DNA from: JAPLGZ01 sp038225095
GTDB lineage: Bacteria > Chloroflexota > Anaerolineae > Caldilineales > Caldilineaceae
Reading direction: 5' to 3'
NCBI GenBank assembly: GCA_038225095.1
Contig: JBBREZ010000386.1
Location: forward strand, 1 to 6,766
DNA length: 6,766 nucleotides
Under the pieces are notes generated by a model, which did no database searches, was not told the origin of the DNA, and was given only the letters and a program-made list of their open reading frames with translations. The first letter of the stretch is position 1. The number at the start of each line of letters is the position of its first letter. A program made the translations under genes and the position numbers. Below are positions 4,750-6,766 of this stretch, piece after piece.

Positions 4750-6456
4750 ATGTCCGATGCACAAAAAGTCTATGACGTTGCCATCATTGGTTCAGGGATT
4801 GGTGGCTCCACCCTGGCCGCCATCCTCGCCCGCAACGGCATGGATGTGATCGTCTTCGAAGGCGGTACGCACCCGCGCTTTACGATTGGCGAATCGATGA
4901 TCCTCGAAACGTCTGAAGCCATGCGTGCCCTAGCGGAGTTTTACGATGTGCCAGAACTCGCATACTACAGTTCCGAGAACTTCTACAGCTACATCGGCAC
5001 CTCGCACGGGGTCAAACGCCACTTTAGTTTCGTCCATCACACAGCTGGGCAGCGCGTGGACGCCCGCAAGAGTCTGCAAGCTGTCATCCCCCGGCTGCCT
5101 TACGGACACGAAATCCACATCCAGCGCCAGGATTCGGACTATTTCCTGACCGCGATTGCTATCTCCTACGGCGCAACGGTGCGAATGGGTGTTTTCATTC
5201 AGGATATCAACCTCAGCCTTGACGGCGTGGAAATTATCACCAACAAGGGCGCAACCTATCGGGCGCAGTACATCATTGATGCCGGTGGGATGAAATCGCT
5301 ACTTGCCAATAAATTCAATTGGCGGCACCGCGACTGTCTTGCCCACTCGCGCACCATCTTTACGCATATGATTGACGTGCCCTGTTTCAACAACACCGGC
5401 CTCTCCCAGCAGGCATTTGGCCATCCCTATCCGCTATCGGAAGGAACGCTGCACCACATTTTCAAGGGTGGCTGGCTGTGGGTGATCCCGTTTAACAACC
5501 ATCCGCAGGCCACCAACCCGCTGTGCAGTGTTGGTCTGCAACTCGACCCGCGCCTCTATCCCCAGCGCGATGACCTGTCTCCCGAAGCCGAGTTTTACGC
5601 GTTCATTCAACAATTCCCCGATTTGTACGCGCAACTCAAGGATGCCCATCCAGTGCGCGATTGGACACGCATTGACCGCCTGCAATACGCCGCCCACCAC
5701 ATTGTCGGTGACCGTTGCGCCTTGCTGGCGCACGCCGCCGGGTTCATTGACCCGCTTTACTCCAAAGGGCTCTACATTACCCATGCCAGCATTTTCTTGA
5801 TGGCCGATCTGCTGCTCAAGGCCAAACAGACTGGCGACTACTCCGCCGCCGCCTTTGCAGCACTGGAGACAATGACACTAAATTACATTGACATGCACGA
5901 CCGGCTGGTGGCGAGCTCGTATAAGGCGTGGCATAACTTCAAGCTTTGGAACGCCTATGAAGTGCTTTGGCTGTTGGGAGCCTATTTAGAGTACGTGCGG
6001 CTAATTATCAACCGCTATCGCTCCAAAAATCGCACTGAATATCTCGAACTGATGCGTCCTCATCGCTTGGCGGGTGGGGGCTTCCCGCCCTTCTTTGCGC
6101 TTCAAGCACAAATTGATGCGCTGATCGACGCCGTCAATCCCGAGGACGAAGCCGATGTAGACCGCACCGTCACTGAAATCAAAGCCCTGTTCGAACAGTT
6201 TCCGTGGATCTCCTCTGCCATCCGTGATTTGCTGAACGGCAAGAATCACCTGCCCGACAACAAATTGCGCTTAAATCTGCTCAAACGGCGCAGTGGTTTC
6301 TTTGGCGATGGCGACTATCGTCAGCACTTTTTTGGCGAACAATCACTGCTGACTCTTCTCCGCAAAGCCATTGACGATCAACTGCGCTACTCGACCCCAA
6401 CGCTGAGGCTGCGCCGCCGCACCCACGCCCGGTTGGCGCAACAGACACGCCTATAA
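4750..6456 (+). CDS. Flavin-dependent halogenase-like monooxygenase, 568 aa
   Basis: FADH2-dependent halogenases make hypohalous acid from O2 and halide at reduced flavin and chlorinate or brominate an aromatic or other activated substrate. The N-terminal FAD-binding loop is AIIGSGIGGST (11-21). HPRFTIGES (41-49) is the GES element near flavin. GVKRHFSF (87-94) offers Lys89 as the candidate for the lysine that carries the chloramine or guides HOX. IIDAGG (175-180) is the second flavin contact. WLWVIP at 242-247 is the halogenase-diagnostic WxWxIP, and GFIDPLYSKGL (331-341) matches the GFIDPL(F/Y)S-x-G flavin/halide loop. Residues 342-568 form a long C-terminal domain with no motif I recognise, probably substrate-specific. 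ATG 4750 is chosen because AGGAGA (4735-4740) precedes it; a start 18 codons upstream overlaps the leader hairpins. Such enzymes need a separate flavin reductase, and none is seen in the window. Plain monooxygenase activity is the main alternative. Confidence 0.85.
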   Translation: MSDAQKVYDVAIIGSGIGGSTLAAILARNGMDVIVFEGGTHPRFTIGESMILETSEAMRALAEFYDVPELAYYSSENFYSYIGTSHGVKRHFSFVHHTAGQRVDARKSLQAVIPRLPYGHEIHIQRQDSDYFLTAIAISYGATVRMGVFIQDINLSLDGVEIITNKGATYRAQYIIDAGGMKSLLANKFNWRHRDCLAHSRTIFTHMIDVPCFNNTGLSQQAFGHPYPLSEGTLHHIFKGGWLWVIPFNNHPQATNPLCSVGLQLDPRLYPQRDDLSPEAEFYAFIQQFPDLYAQLKDAHPVRDWTRIDRLQYAAHHIVGDRCALLAHAAGFIDPLYSKGLYITHASIFLMADLLLKAKQTGDYSAAAFAALETMTLNYIDMHDRLVASSYKAWHNFKLWNAYEVLWLLGAYLEYVRLIINRYRSKNRTEYLELMRPHRLAGGGFPPFFALQAQIDALIDAVNPEDEADVDRTVTEIKALFEQFPWISSAIRDLLNGKNHLPDNKLRLNLLKRRSGFFGDGDYRQHFFGEQSLLTLLRKAIDDQLRYSTPTLRLRRRTHARLAQQTRL

Positions 6457-6551
6457 TGAACAGAGCATCGTCTGCATCACCTTGCGTGTTGATCACCAGC
6501 GCCACCGCTGGCCTTGGTTACGCACTGGCGCGTTATAATGCGGTGGATTAG
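6456..6551 (+). pseudogene. N-terminal remnant of a short-chain dehydrogenase/reductase
   Basis: The ATG shares its first base with the halogenase TAA (TAATG), and the frame encodes 31 residues before TAG. Residues 10-26, CVLITSATAGLGYALAR, match the SDR cofactor-binding start (VLITGASxGLGxALA) in spacing and hydrophobic pattern, including Gly at the last two positions of TGxxxGxG; the first Gly is Ser here. A normal SDR runs about 250 residues, so nearly all of the fold is missing. The final codons overlap the 3' end of the opposite-strand flavoprotein gene by 4 bp, so the lost part was removed by a deletion or rearrangement joining the two genes. It was probably once a third gene downstream of the halogenase. 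Confidence 0.6.
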
Positions 6552-6766
6552 GTCTTGGGTTTGGCAAAACGATAGCGCAGATAGGCAAAAAGTTCACGAC
6601 CCAGATGGCTGAGCGTCTCACGCACAAAAAAGTCAGTAACCTTCAAAATACCGCTTGAATAAGTGGGATAGGGATAGACCAGCCGGTATAGCTTATAAAG
6701 CGAAATTTTCTGAGTGATCGCTAACGTAAAAAACGAAATCATCTCCGAAGCGCGCGGTCCGACAAT
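6548..6766 (-). CDS. C-terminus of a mercuric-reductase-like pyridine nucleotide-disulfide oxidoreductase (partial)
   Basis: The frame is open to the window edge and gives 72 residues. It begins IVGPRASEMISFFTLAI, the dimerisation-domain segment of class I flavoprotein disulfide reductases (compare IVGPxAGELI in MerA and Lpd). It continues with YRLVYPYPTYSSGI, matching the family's HPYPTxSE segment. The His of the usual HPYPT, normally the active-site base in lipoamide dehydrogenase, is Tyr here, and the Glu that pairs with it is Ser-Gly. A classical disulfide-reduction cycle is therefore doubtful, and this fits the MerA-like subgroup of unknown substrate often fused to a membrane domain. The N-terminal FAD and NAD domains lie outside the window. 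It converges with the halogenase/SDR-remnant unit. Confidence 0.82.
   Translation of the reverse strand: MVGPRASEMISFFTLAITQKISLYKLYRLVYPYPTYSSGILKVTDFFVRETLSHLGRELFAYLRYRFAKPKT

Noticed and set aside
4930..6249. Minus-strand and second-frame open frames of 62-116 codons
   Set aside because: All lie inside the halogenase-like gene, whose motifs fix the true frame.
6496..6511. CCAGCG-CCAC-CGCTGG hairpin as a terminator after the halogenase
   Set aside because: There is no T-run after it and it lies within the SDR-like codons, so it is more likely a by-product of coding sequence.
1..6766. CRISPR array, tRNA, rRNA, riboswitch or replication origin
   Set aside because: No regularly spaced repeats, cloverleaf with CCA-type acceptor, rRNA-like segments or iteron clusters were seen on either strand.

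Overview
The window looks like part of the accessory genome of a free-living environmental bacterium, most likely a Chloroflexota (Anaerolineae/Chloroflexia type) or a cyanobacterium-like relative. This rests on the gene families (VapBC-type toxin-antitoxin pair, retropepsin-like predicted protease, GGGY-type Gfo/Idh/MocA oxidoreductase, flavin-dependent halogenase), the moderate base composition and the many small intergenic hairpins. No taxonomic marker gene is present, so the assignment is tentative.

Layout. (1) 1-452, plus strand: the last 21 codons of an unknown gene, then a retropepsin-like aspartyl protease gene 2 bp later. (2) 528-1519, plus strand: a toxin-antitoxin operon in which BOTH genes are broken by short non-coding inverted-repeat elements of two different kinds. 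The antitoxin carries a 172-bp insertion with perfect 19-bp terminal repeats and a CTAG target. The PIN-domain toxin carries a 123-bp element with 12-bp terminal repeats and an 8-bp target duplication. Removing either insertion restores an uninterrupted, in-frame gene of normal length (82 and 147 residues), and the two restored genes overlap by ATGA. (3) 1500-3782, minus strand: a tiny coupled reading frame, a class I SAM methyltransferase, a Gfo/Idh/MocA oxidoreductase and a 116-residue protein of unknown function. The last two form a clear operon with a 12-bp gap. (4) 4000-6456, plus strand: a CDP-alcohol phosphatidyltransferase membrane enzyme and a flavin-dependent halogenase-like enzyme with a long C-terminal extension. 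(5) 6456-6551: a 31-codon remnant of a short-chain dehydrogenase, coupled to the halogenase by TAATG. (6) 6548-6766, minus strand: the C-terminus of a mercuric-reductase-like flavoprotein disulfide reductase.

The main discovery is the doubly interrupted toxin-antitoxin operon. Both insertions look recent because the host frames carry no other lesions. The first element also supplies a new ATG that could still express almost the whole antitoxin, while the toxin is cut to its first 72 residues. Supporting oddities are a decayed 34-bp copy of the 116-aa gene on the other side of the toxin-antitoxin operon, a shared 'hairpin train' in the first element and in the halogenase leader, and short gene relics coupled to the methyltransferase and halogenase genes. 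The methyltransferase, phosphatidyltransferase, halogenase, dehydrogenase remnant and disulfide reductase could belong to one lipid or secondary-metabolite modification locus, but that is inference from proximity only.
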